Source of the DNA: Caryophanales bacterium UBA2753
Lineage (GTDB): Bacteria; Bacillota_I; Bacilli_A; RFN20; CAG-826
Direction of reading: 5' to 3'
Assembly (NCBI GenBank): GCA_002353275.1
Contig: DEJH01000022.1
Span: forward strand, 1 to 20,572
DNA length: 20,572 nucleotides
The notes under the pieces are model-generated. The model ran no database searches, had not been told where the DNA came from, and saw nothing but the letters and a program-made list of their open reading frames with translations. A program made the translations under genes and the position numbers. Positions 1 to 7,461 of the stretch are shown here, one piece after another (positions within the stretch are counted from its first letter, which is position 1; the number at the start of each line of letters is the position of its first letter).

Positions 1-43
1 AAATTTTAAAAAAAATTAAAAAATCCACCTATTTATAAAGTGA

Positions 44-67
44 GGGGACAATTTATATTTGGTCCCC
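44..67 (+). repeat. GC-rich hairpin just upstream of the comEA ribosome binding site
   Basis: An inverted repeat GGGGAC (44-49) / GTCCCC (62-67) with a 12-nt AT-rich loop ends one base before the comEA Shine-Dalgarno (69-74). It is strikingly G/C-rich for this genome. A TATAAA at 34-39 is a possible -10, but there is no convincing -35. If that -10 is used, the hairpin would lie at the extreme 5' end of the comEA mRNA. It is not followed by a T-run, so it does not look like a terminator. An effect on mRNA stability or on access to the ribosome site is inference. Confidence 0.5.
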
Positions 68-81
68 CAGGAGGTATTTTT

Positions 82-612
82 ATGATCAAAATCTTGATTG
101 GTGTGGTAATCGTCGCTATCGGCGTTATTACTACTCTTCTCGTCCTTGATCCAGCTAATGCTGCTAGTAGCGCCGGAAACGTTACTGAAGTGGCCCAGAC
201 ATTTACTGTTGTGGTGGAAGGAGAAGTTTATGCTTCTGGTTCTTACACGATGAAAGACGGTGCTTTGATGTCTGATTTAATTGAAGCTGCAGGTGGATTA
301 ACTAGTAACGCTGATGAAAGAGCGTTCTATGAAGATGCTGTTCTTACTAAAGGAACAACTTATTTCATTGCTTCTAAGTATGATGTGAATGACTTATGTA
401 GCACTAGTGAAGTTGAAAAAGTTAACGTTAATAGTGACGATGCTGAGACATTAACTCAAGTTAATGGCATTACTAGCGCATTAGCAAATTCGATTGTGAC
501 TTATCGTAGCGAAAATGGATTATTCTCAACTCTTGAGCAATTACAAGAAGTCTATGGAATTGGTCCATCAACATATCGCAAGATCCGTAATTATGTGATT
601 TTACACGAGTGA
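82..612 (+). CDS. comEA: ComEA, membrane-anchored DNA receptor for natural transformation
   Basis: ComEA binds incoming double-stranded DNA at the outer face of the membrane and hands it to the ComEC channel. The predicted protein has 176 residues: one N-terminal membrane segment (about 3-22), an SLBB-like domain (about 40-98) and a C-terminal helix-hairpin-helix DNA-binding domain (about 112-176) with the typical VNVNSDD entry, a first hairpin VNGITSALANSI and a second YGIGPSTYRKI. The order and length match Firmicutes ComEA. I chose ATG 82 because a perfect AGGAGG (69-74) lies 7 nt upstream; the in-frame GTG at 40 would put 14 unlikely residues before the membrane anchor. The stop codon overlaps the comEC start (GTGA). 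The comEB deaminase-like gene usually found between the two is missing. Confidence 0.93.
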   Translation: MIKILIGVVIVAIGVITTLLVLDPANAASSAGNVTEVAQTFTVVVEGEVYASGSYTMKDGALMSDLIEAAGGLTSNADERAFYEDAVLTKGTTYFIASKYDVNDLCSTSEVEKVNVNSDDAETLTQVNGITSALANSIVTYRSENGLFSTLEQLQEVYGIGPSTYRKIRNYVILHE

Positions 613-2609
613 GCCTCTTAATTTTATTCCTCTCTTTATTTGTTGGAATAAATATCAGATACTCATTAATTACTGGAATTATTGAATTCACTTTAATAAT
701 TCTTTATTTGGTTTATAAAAGGAACAAAAAACTAATTGTTATTTCTATATCGTTTATCTTGGTGGGTGTTGGTCTTTCTTTCATCAGACCTTCATTCACC
801 AAAGAGAGATATAGTGGCTTTATTACAGAAGTTAAAGATAATTATTTTATTTTCTCTTCTTCTTTAGAAATGTTTTACGTTAAGGAAAATAATAATGATC
901 GTGAAATCGGAGATTACGTTTCAATCAAAGGATATAAAAGCGAATTAGATTTCATCACTTTAGAATCTGGCTTTGATTTTAAAGAGTACTTAAATAGTAA
1001 AGGCATTTATAGCGAACTAAAAATAGAAGAAATAGAGGTTAAATTTTATAATCCGATTAAAATCCATAAGTTCAAGAAGGATTTTTTAAACAAATTTGAT
1101 GAAAATTCCCGTGGAATAGTTGGCGCAATTCTTTTTGCCTCTAGTAAAGATAGTGATATTATCGAAATAAGTAGTGAACTACATTTAATGCGTCTTATTT
1201 CTAGTAGCACAATCTATCTGTCATTTTTCTTGATGCTAATTAGAAAAGGATTATCTTTTGTTATTAAAAAAGAGAATTGGTGTGATGCAATTTCTTTAAT
1301 ATTTTTCACTCCTTATTTAATTTTTACATTTCCAAAATTCCTGGTTATTAAGTTTTTGTTCTTGAAATGGATTTTGTGGATCAATAAATATCGGCTTAAT
1401 AAAAGATTTAAATATTTAGAAGTTGTATCTGCTAGTGGAATATTTTTCTTATTAATCGATCCTCATTTAGCTTTGCAAGATGGTTTTATTCTGACTTATT
1501 TTATTCCGATTTCGTCTTTATTTTTTAGAGACACTTTTCGTTATAAACAAAAATGGAAGAATTATTTGGTTCTCAGTTTATTGATCTATGCTTCATTTCT
1601 CCCGTTTTCTATAAAATATTATTCAGAGATTTCAATTCTCACTATTCCGTTACAATTAATATTCACACCTTTATATGTGATTTTATTTATTTTTTCACTT
1701 CTCTCTATAATAGGCATCCCAATTTATAAAACGATTGGAGGCTATGTATCATTTTTAAATAATTCACTTCGATTTTTATCGCCGTCAATAGTTAAAATTC
1801 ATGTTCCTCCATTTAATAATGTTGGAATATTAATTTATGAAATTATTTTCTTCATATTATTATTCTTTATTTCAATTAAGTTAAAGCCGATAACGCGAAT
1901 TTTAGCTCCGATAATAACCATCTCTTTCTCTTTATATATTTCTCCAGTACTTTCATATATTAAAGACTATGTTAGTTTTATTAATGTAGGTCAAGGTGAT
2001 TCGACTTTAATCAAATATAAAACATCGACTATTTTAATCGACACTGGTGGTAATAAATATCAAGATATCGCAAAAGAAGTCCTCATTCCTTATTTCAAAA
2101 AGAAGCAGATTTACAAAATTGATTTATTAATTACCACTCATGATGATTTTGATCATTCAGGTGCTCTTAATTCTTTAATTACAAATTTCACGGTAAATAA
2201 TTACATCAATGATTATCGTCTTTTCCCTTATTCTTTAAACGGATTAATTTTGACTAATTACAATGTTTACCCCGAATTATGGAGAGAAGAAAATGATGAA
2301 TCTCTTGTAATTGGATTTAATATAAATAATTTAAATTATTTAGTGATGGGTGACGCTCCTATAAAAATTGAAAGAGCGATTATGAAAGATAATAAATATA
2401 TTCCTTGTGACATATTAAAGGTTGGTCATCATGGGTCTAAAACTTCTACTTCGGATGATTTTGTAAAATATTTATCACCTAAAGTTGGAGTTATATCATG
2501 TGGTAAAAACAATTATTATGGCCATCCTCATCAGGTGGTCATTGCAATTCTAAAAAAATATCATGTTGAGATTAAAAGAACAGATTTGGAATCAACAATA
2601 ACTTTTTGA
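609..2609 (+). CDS. comEC: ComEC/Rec2-type DNA uptake channel
   Basis: ComEC forms the inner-membrane pore that passes single-stranded DNA during transformation. The protein has 666 residues, somewhat short of the B. subtilis protein (about 776). In order: N-terminal membrane helices, a soluble OB-like DUF4131 region (about 65-150), the multi-helix competence domain (about 165-450), and a C-terminal metallo-beta-lactamase-like domain (about 453-666) with INVGQGDS, LIDTGG, the HxDxDH metal motif (H511, D513, D515, H516), MGD (579-582) and VGHHGS (605-610). The GTG start lies inside the comEA stop, with no separate ribosome site, so translation is probably coupled. The normally strong SGLH motif of the competence domain reads SSSTIY here (198-203), though the rest of the architecture is intact. 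Confidence 0.92.
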   Translation: MSLLILFLSLFVGINIRYSLITGIIEFTLIILYLVYKRNKKLIVISISFILVGVGLSFIRPSFTKERYSGFITEVKDNYFIFSSSLEMFYVKENNNDREIGDYVSIKGYKSELDFITLESGFDFKEYLNSKGIYSELKIEEIEVKFYNPIKIHKFKKDFLNKFDENSRGIVGAILFASSKDSDIIEISSELHLMRLISSSTIYLSFFLMLIRKGLSFVIKKENWCDAISLIFFTPYLIFTFPKFLVIKFLFLKWILWINKYRLNKRFKYLEVVSASGIFFLLIDPHLALQDGFILTYFIPISSLFFRDTFRYKQKWKNYLVLSLLIYASFLPFSIKYYSEISILTIPLQLIFTPLYVILFIFSLLSIIGIPIYKTIGGYVSFLNNSLRFLSPSIVKIHVPPFNNVGILIYEIIFFILLFFISIKLKPITRILAPIITISFSLYISPVLSYIKDYVSFINVGQGDSTLIKYKTSTILIDTGGNKYQDIAKEVLIPYFKKKQIYKIDLLITTHDDFDHSGALNSLITNFTVNNYINDYRLFPYSLNGLILTNYNVYPELWREENDESLVIGFNINNLNYLVMGDAPIKIERAIMKDNKYIPCDILKVGHHGSKTSTSDDFVKYLSPKVGVISCGKNNYYGHPHQVVIAILKKYHVEIKRTDLESTITF

Positions 2610-2633
2610 ATAAATATATGAAAAAGTTATAAT
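2606..2633 (+). promoter_or_regulatory. Promoter overlapping the holA start
   Basis: TTGAAT (2606-2611) and a perfect TATAAT (2628-2633) are separated by 16 nt. Transcription would start at about 2640, one base before the ATG at 2641, giving an almost leaderless holA mRNA. The -35 overlaps the comEC stop codon. Confidence 0.5.
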
Positions 2634-3618
2634 GATAAAGATGATATATTTTATTTACGGAAATCAAGGTCCAACTGTCAAATCTCAAATTCGTAAGATT
2701 GGCGAATCCTTTTTAAATGGTGAAAAACCTGATGATTTAAATTTTATTAAATTAGATGGGAATAACTTTTTAGTTCAAGACGCGATTGATGAATGTCAAT
2801 ATGTTGCGTTAGGTTACGAAAAGAAAGTGGTCTCGCTAGAGAATTGTTATTTCTTATTAAAACCAAAACCAAAAAATAAGCTCGATTCTGATCAAGATTA
2901 TGATAAGCTTCTCTCATTTATTAAAAGTGGCGGGATAGAAGAATCGTTACTGATTCTATCAGTAACTTCATCTTCGATTGATGAAAAAAGTTCTTTAATC
3001 AAAGCATTAAAAGAAAAAGCTAAAGTAGTGGAGATTACCGATCCTGATGAAAAAGGATGGAATGAATACGTTAAGGCGATCGCCACTAAAAAAGGTATAA
3101 ATATTGATCGAGACGCATTAACTGAACTCGCTAATAGAACGTCAGGAGACGTTGGTTTATTTACTAACTCATTAAAAGTTTTAACTTTATATACCGACCA
3201 TATTCGCTACGAAGACGTTTGCTTGATGGTTACTAAACCATTAGAAGATAACGCCTTTATGCTTTTTAATTTATTGCTTGATGGAAAAAATGGTGAGGCA
3301 ATCAATCTCTTTAGAGATTTGAGGGTAAATAATGTTGAGCCAGTCACCTTAATAAGTCAATTATCCAACCAATTTCGCTTGCTCAATCAAATTTATTATT
3401 TAAATAAAAAAAGATATTCTAAAGAAGACATTGCTTCAGAATTAAAAATCAAACCTGGAAGAGTGTTTATCCTTTCTCGTTTTTTACCTTTATTATCAGA
3501 ATCTACTCTCCATAAGACGTTAGAAGATTTATATAACCTTGATCTCGACATAAAAAGCGGTCAAGTTGACCGCTATTATGCTTTTGAGATGTTTCTCTTA
3601 AAATTTAAAACGCAATAA
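2632..3618 (+). CDS. holA: DNA polymerase III subunit delta
   Basis: HolA is the clamp-loader subunit that opens the beta sliding clamp. The 328-residue length and the start MIYFIYGNQGP, matching the usual hydrophobic-YxxYGxE/N opening of bacterial delta, fit the family. The diverged AAA+ domains I/II and the C-terminal helical collar follow (for example QLSNQFRLLNQIYYL near 240-255). The position between comEC and rpsT is the conserved Firmicutes one. There are two candidate starts, ATG 2632 and ATG 2641. The second gives the cleaner N-terminus and lies just after the predicted transcription start; neither has a Shine-Dalgarno site. The 3' end also encodes, on the other strand, the probable terminator of rpsT. 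Confidence 0.9.
   Translation: MIKMIYFIYGNQGPTVKSQIRKIGESFLNGEKPDDLNFIKLDGNNFLVQDAIDECQYVALGYEKKVVSLENCYFLLKPKPKNKLDSDQDYDKLLSFIKSGGIEESLLILSVTSSSIDEKSSLIKALKEKAKVVEITDPDEKGWNEYVKAIATKKGINIDRDALTELANRTSGDVGLFTNSLKVLTLYTDHIRYEDVCLMVTKPLEDNAFMLFNLLLDGKNGEAINLFRDLRVNNVEPVTLISQLSNQFRLLNQIYYLNKKRYSKEDIASELKIKPGRVFILSRFLPLLSESTLHKTLEDLYNLDLDIKSGQVDRYYAFEMFLLKFKTQ
3551..3574 (-). terminator. Intrinsic terminator of rpsT, inside the holA coding sequence
   Basis: Read on the minus strand, this is AGCGGTC-AACTT-GACCGCT followed by TTTTA: a 7-bp perfect stem, a 5-nt loop and a run of five T beginning at the last stem base. It lies about 45 nt downstream of the rpsT stop. On the plus strand no T-run follows the stem, so it should act only on minus-strand transcription. 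In the holA frame the same bases encode part of DIKSGQVDRYY. Confidence 0.75.
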
Positions 3619-3882
3619 TTATTTTAAAGAATTAACTAATCTTTGGATTTCGCCTTTTTGTCTGCTGGCGGTATTTTTATGTTGAATACCATCGGAAACA
3701 GATTTATCGATTAATCTAAAAGCAGCAACTAAAGCAGCTTCTGCAGCAGCTAAATCTTTAGCTTCAACAGCAACTTTTACTCTCTTAATAGAAGTACGGA
3801 TTGCACTTTTAGCAGATTTGTTTCTTTCTCTAGCAATTTCGTTAGTACGATTTCTTTTGATTTGTGATTTGATGTTTGCCAT
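3619..3882 (-). CDS. rpsT: 30S ribosomal protein S20
   Basis: S20 is a primary binder of 16S rRNA in the small ribosomal subunit. The 87-residue, Lys/Arg/Ala-rich, all-helical sequence starts MANIKSQIKRNRTNE and carries the family's typical core AAFRLIDKSVSDGIQHKNTASRQK. ATG 3882 is preceded by AAGGA (3895-3891, minus strand) at a normal distance. The gene is convergent with holA, and the two TAA stops are directly adjacent (3616-3618 and 3621-3619) with no spacer. It has its own promoter (3915-3943) and a terminator located inside holA. Confidence 0.97.
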   Translation of the reverse strand: MANIKSQIKRNRTNEIARERNKSAKSAIRTSIKRVKVAVEAKDLAAAEAALVAAFRLIDKSVSDGIQHKNTASRQKGEIQRLVNSLK

Positions 3883-3914
3883 AAATTAATTCCTTCTTTT
3901 TTGCGTCAGCGATA

Positions 3915-3943
3915 ATGATACTAAATAGTTTCAAATAATGCAA
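3915..3943 (-). promoter_or_regulatory. rpsT promoter
   Basis: On the minus strand TTGCAT (3943-3938) and TATCAT (3920-3915) are separated by exactly 17 nt. Transcription would begin near 3908, giving a leader of about 26 nt that contains the Shine-Dalgarno. That is too short for a structured autoregulatory leader. Confidence 0.6.
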
Positions 3944-3956
3944 ATATAATTTGTAA

Positions 3957-5954
3957 TTATTTATTCTTCTTAAGTTTGCTTACTTCTTCGGTGAAATCAT
4001 TGACAGTTGCTAATTTGCCATAAAGACTTTCGTCAATGGTAACCCCAAAGGTGTCTTGAACGTTAGTAATGAGTTCAACATAACTCATTGAGTCTCCACC
4101 TAAATCATCAACCCAGTGGCCATCGTCATCAATTTTAAATGATGGGAGAATTAAGATTTTAGAGAAGATTTTTCTCATTGGTTCTAAGATGTTCTTCACG
4201 GTTTCAGCATCGAAGTTTCTAGTAGCTTTTGCTTCTTTTTTGAAATCAAATGAAATGTAATCACTTGATTTTTCTTCAATACCCTTTTTAACCATGAAAC
4301 GTTTAACTTTCATGTTGTTTGCAATTGGAAGTTTCTTTCTGCAGAAATAGAATTCAGTAATCTTTGTTCCTTTTGGAAGATTTTGACCGATTTCCTTCAT
4401 CTCTTTTTTAAGAGTTTCGATTTCTTCTTCGCTAGCGTTATTATTCACTTCGACAGCACAGACAACTTTTTGGTTCTTACTACCCTTTTGATCAACACCT
4501 AAAACGCAGACATTTTGAACATTTTTAATTCCTTTGAAGAAAATTTCTAATTCATCAGGGAAGATGTTTTCTCCATCAGCGTTAATTATTACGTCCTTAA
4601 TTCTACCTTTTAAGTAATATCTATTAGTGGCGTCGACTTCAGCGATATCTCCTGTTGCAAAATATCCTTCTGCGTCAAGGACAGTTTCTTTTTCTTCTCC
4701 GCCAATAATTTCACGAATGTGTGTTATTTTTGATTTGACAAATAATTCACCAGAATTCTTGTTCTTGCCAGTGGATTTAATTTTATATTCAACCCCATGG
4801 AAAGGTACTCCGATACTACCTTTAAGTCTGGTTTCAACTTCTGGAGAAAGTTCAACAGAAGTAATACCGATTTCAGTCATACCATATCCATTATATAATG
4901 GATAACCTATTCCGTTAATCGTGGTTTGGGTCTTACTATCAAGATAGCCTCCACCAGAAATACAGAAGCGGATATGGGTACCTAATAAATTCTTTTGAAT
5001 CGCATTTTCAACTGCCTTAAATGGGCCAGCTTCTTCTTTAGCGATCTTGCCGGTTTTATAACCGATTAATTTATCGATATATTCTTGCTTTGTAGGAGAT
5101 TCTAATGCACGTTTTCTTTCTAATCCTTGAGCGATTGAATCCCAGAATAATGGGACTGAGAAGACGTGTGTAACTTTAAATTTTTGAGCAACGCTTTGAA
5201 CTTCGGTTGGTGCTAATGAACGCACAAAGACAAATGTTGCTCCAAAATAGAAGTACCATAAGAAAGTCGCGATGAATCCAAAGATATGATGGAATGGAAT
5301 CATGGCCATGACTCTTAATGGGCCCATTGATTTTGGATAGAGCAAATCTTTACTGGTTTCTTGGAAATCAAGAGCAGCTTCGATTTGATTGCATAAGTTT
5401 TCTCCGTTAAACACCATTAATTTAACGTTTCCGGTTGTTCCGCTTGAGCAGAAGATAACTTCGTTTTCCCAGTTAGGGGCAAAATCATAGGTGTGAGTTT
5501 CTTCTAAGATGTCCTTTAAAGAGAATTTTGGAACATCATATTTGTAGTTATCGTCAGTAATGATGGCGACAGCTTTTCCTTGTTGAATTAAGTTATCTGT
5601 TCCTTCTTTAGAAGTTCTTGCGTCAACAAGAAGTGGTTTATAGCCACTCATGAGAATCGCCCAGAAGATTTCTCCCCAATGTGGACCGTTACTCGCTTTT
5701 AAAACGATTGGAACGTTTTTTGGCTTTTGAAGCATAAAGTTTGATAAAATCGAGGCGATTTCAAAAGCGTGTTTTCTAAACAAGCTATATTTATATTTCT
5801 TATTTTTTCCTTTGCTATCGATGTAGGTGACAGCAATATTTTTTTCATTTCTTTTAGTGGAAAGGAAGAAAATATCTTCCATAGTTCTTGATGTTTTTCT
5901 GAGCAATTCTGCTTCAGCACATTTAGCTTTTACTTTTTTGTATTCAGGATACAT
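3957..5954 (-). CDS. Acyl-activating (AMP-forming) enzyme fused to an acyl-carrier domain
   Basis: This 665-residue protein belongs to the ANL superfamily, which activates carboxylic acids with ATP and passes them to a thiol. Visible motifs are the P-loop FCSSGTTGNVK (168-178, with Val where the family usually has Pro), MIPFHHIFG (218-226), YNGYGMTEIG (354-363), ATGD (433-436), GRIKDVIINADGENIFPDELE (450-470) and a C-terminal Lys region NNMKVKR (546-552). Residues about 585-665 form an acyl-carrier domain with a phosphopantetheine site LGGDSMS (Ser622). The carrier is therefore in cis, and the protein may charge its own domain, perhaps with a fatty acid for lipid synthesis. The substrate cannot be read from the sequence. 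No condensation, reductase or thioesterase gene is nearby. The start has only a weak upstream AGG; the gene is probably cotranscribed with the phosphoesterase 31 nt upstream. Confidence 0.85.
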   Translation of the reverse strand: MYPEYKKVKAKCAEAELLRKTSRTMEDIFFLSTKRNEKNIAVTYIDSKGKNKKYKYSLFRKHAFEIASILSNFMLQKPKNVPIVLKASNGPHWGEIFWAILMSGYKPLLVDARTSKEGTDNLIQQGKAVAIITDDNYKYDVPKFSLKDILEETHTYDFAPNWENEVIFCSSGTTGNVKLMVFNGENLCNQIEAALDFQETSKDLLYPKSMGPLRVMAMIPFHHIFGFIATFLWYFYFGATFVFVRSLAPTEVQSVAQKFKVTHVFSVPLFWDSIAQGLERKRALESPTKQEYIDKLIGYKTGKIAKEEAGPFKAVENAIQKNLLGTHIRFCISGGGYLDSKTQTTINGIGYPLYNGYGMTEIGITSVELSPEVETRLKGSIGVPFHGVEYKIKSTGKNKNSGELFVKSKITHIREIIGGEEKETVLDAEGYFATGDIAEVDATNRYYLKGRIKDVIINADGENIFPDELEIFFKGIKNVQNVCVLGVDQKGSKNQKVVCAVEVNNNASEEEIETLKKEMKEIGQNLPKGTKITEFYFCRKKLPIANNMKVKRFMVKKGIEEKSSDYISFDFKKEAKATRNFDAETVKNILEPMRKIFSKILILPSFKIDDDGHWVDDLGGDSMSYVELITNVQDTFGVTIDESLYGKLATVNDFTEEVSKLKKNK

Positions 5955-5985
5955 ATAATGTAGACCTACTTTCCAATTTGATATA

Positions 5986-6447
5986 TTACATTATTTTCTC
6001 GCGTGTGAGAATGTTTTTTGTCTCCACGTCAAAAGTTGTAATTGTTGAATTATTCTCATTTATTTCAATTATCATATATGTTCCGTTAGTCCCATCTCTT
6101 GGCAAAGACACCGATCCAGGACAAATGACATATAGTTCGTTTTCTTTGATCACTCTAGCGACATGAGTGTGTCCATGGATAAAGAATTTCACGTCCTTAA
6201 TCTCCTCTTTGCTGTATTTAGGATAATGTCTCATTAATAAATATCCTTTAGGAGTGGAGATTTTTCTCACTAAATCAAAGTCATAGAAATCACAATTTCC
6301 TAAGACTGAATCGAAAGGATAAATCGCCATAAGGGAGGATTGACTATCTCCAGCGTGAAGATAATAATCCATATTTGGATACATCTTATATAGTTCCCTT
6401 AAAATCTCATCATTTCCATGAGAATCACTAACAATTAAGATTTTCAT
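5986..6447 (-). CDS. YfcE/MJ0936-type metallophosphoesterase
   Basis: A small (153 residues) cytosolic calcineurin-like phosphoesterase. The two-metal site is visible: DSH (D8, H10), GD (D34), GNCD (N51), a histidine in LMRHYP (H74) and GHTH (H93, H95). The family usually has His-Gly at the fourth motif; here the His is followed by Tyr. Relatives hydrolyse simple phosphodiesters in vitro, and the cellular substrate is generally unknown. The gene is divergent from fmt and lies upstream of the acyl-activating enzyme on the same strand, probably as the first gene of that pair. No Shine-Dalgarno precedes the ATG; the upstream sequence is a run of T. Confidence 0.88.
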   Translation of the reverse strand: MKILIVSDSHGNDEILRELYKMYPNMDYYLHAGDSQSSLMAIYPFDSVLGNCDFYDFDLVRKISTPKGYLLMRHYPKYSKEEIKDVKFFIHGHTHVARVIKENELYVICPGSVSLPRDGTNGTYMIIEINENNSTITTFDVETKNILTREKIM

Positions 6448-6451
6448 AAAA

Positions 6452-6467
6452 AAATAATATATTATTT
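6452..6467. repeat. 16-bp A/T palindrome between divergent genes
   Basis: AAATAATATATTATTT is a perfect palindrome in the 75-nt gap between the phosphoesterase and fmt. It covers a possible minus-strand -10 and ends 3 bp before the fmt -35. Such palindromes arise easily in A/T-rich DNA, so an operator role is only a possibility. Confidence 0.25.
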
Positions 6468-6470
6468 GCT

Positions 6471-6499
6471 TTGAGATAGATAGACATTCTAAGTATAAT
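6471..6499 (+). promoter_or_regulatory. fmt promoter
   Basis: TTGAGA (6471-6476) and TATAAT (6494-6499) have the ideal 17-nt spacing. The predicted start near 6506 leaves a leader of about 17 nt without a properly placed Shine-Dalgarno. The promoter should drive fmt and the overlapping nuclease-helicase gene. Confidence 0.7.
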
Positions 6500-6522
6500 A
6501 ATTAAGGTTATATCAAAGATAT

Positions 6523-7461
6523 ATGGATTATAAGAAGGCACGAATTATTTTTATGGGGACACCTGAAATCTCCGCGAAAGTATTAGAAGGAATGATTTCT
6601 TCTGGTTTTAATATTGTGGCTTTAATCTCTCAACCTGATCGACCAGTTGGAAGAAAAAAGATTATGGCCCCTGTTCCTACAAAAGTAGTTGCGGAAAAAT
6701 ATCATATCCCAGTTTATCAACCAATCAAGATTAGAAAAGAATATGAATTTGTTAATGAAATTAAACCTGATTTAATCCTCACTCTTGCTTATGGACAAAT
6801 CGTCCCTCAAGGACTTTTAGATATTCCTACTTTTGGAGCCTTAAATCTCCACGGAAGTCTACTTCCTAAATATCGTGGAGCCGCTCCAATTCAATATGCT
6901 TTATTAAATAACGAAAAGAAAACCGGCATGACTTTAATGAGAATGGTTAAAGAAATGGATGCTGGAGAAATGTTTGATACTGAAATCGTTACTATTAGTG
7001 AAGAAGATAACTCTACCTCATTATTTATAAAAATGGGAGAAGCAGCATTAAAACTCGCTATAAGGGCGCTTCCAAAATTTTTAAATGGAGAACTTAAAGG
7101 AATTCCTCAAGATGAATCTTTAGTCACTTTTGCGCCAAGCATCAAACCAGAAGAAGAAAAAATTGATTTAATAAAATCAAAAGAAGAGATATTTGGTAAG
7201 ATCCGCGCATTAAGTGATGTCCCTGGAGCCTTTTTATATTTAAATGAACATAAATTAAAAATCTATAAAGCGAAAATTATTTCTGATGAAATGATTGGAA
7301 AAGTCGGTGAGATTATTAAAGCTGATAAAGGCGGATTATTTGTTCAATGTAATAATGGTGTTCTTTCTCTATTAGATTTACAAAAAGAAGGAAAGAACCG
7401 AATGGATTATAAATCCTTTATTAATGGTAATCAGAATTTGCTTGGACAAATATTTAAATAA
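6523..7461 (+). CDS. fmt: Methionyl-tRNA formyltransferase
   Basis: Fmt adds a formyl group from 10-formyl-tetrahydrofolate to the initiator methionyl-tRNA. The 312-residue length is standard. Motifs: the N-terminal FMGTPEIS, the catalytic triad Asn108-His110 in LNLHGSLLPKYRGAAPIQ and Asp146 in EMDAGEM, and a C-terminal OB-like tRNA-binding domain (about 205-312). I take ATG 6523, since it keeps the RIIFMGTP beta-strand; an internal ATG at 6553 would remove it. The TAA stop shares its last A with the ATG of the next gene. def, the usual partner of fmt, is not in the window. Confidence 0.95.
   Translation: MDYKKARIIFMGTPEISAKVLEGMISSGFNIVALISQPDRPVGRKKIMAPVPTKVVAEKYHIPVYQPIKIRKEYEFVNEIKPDLILTLAYGQIVPQGLLDIPTFGALNLHGSLLPKYRGAAPIQYALLNNEKKTGMTLMRMVKEMDAGEMFDTEIVTISEEDNSTSLFIKMGEAALKLAIRALPKFLNGELKGIPQDESLVTFAPSIKPEEEKIDLIKSKEEIFGKIRALSDVPGAFLYLNEHKLKIYKAKIISDEMIGKVGEIIKADKGGLFVQCNNGVLSLLDLQKEGKNRMDYKSFINGNQNLLGQIFK

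Noticed and set aside
40..81. Upstream GTG start for comEA adding 14 residues
   Set aside because: The stretch contains the hairpin and the AGGAGG itself; ATG 82 has ideal spacing and puts the membrane anchor at the N-terminus.
3651..3675. Possible plus-strand terminator for holA inside rpsT (CGCC ... GGCG, then GTATTTTT)
   Set aside because: Only a 4-bp stem with a 12-nt loop; too weak to support.
3930..3960. Possible terminator after the acyl-activating enzyme (minus strand ATAATT-ACA-AATTAT)
   Set aside because: A/T-only 6-bp stem without a proper T-run; it also overlaps the rpsT promoter.
4627..4905. Plus-strand open frame inside the acyl-activating enzyme gene
   Set aside because: Shadow of the adenylation-domain coding sequence on the other strand; no family resemblance.
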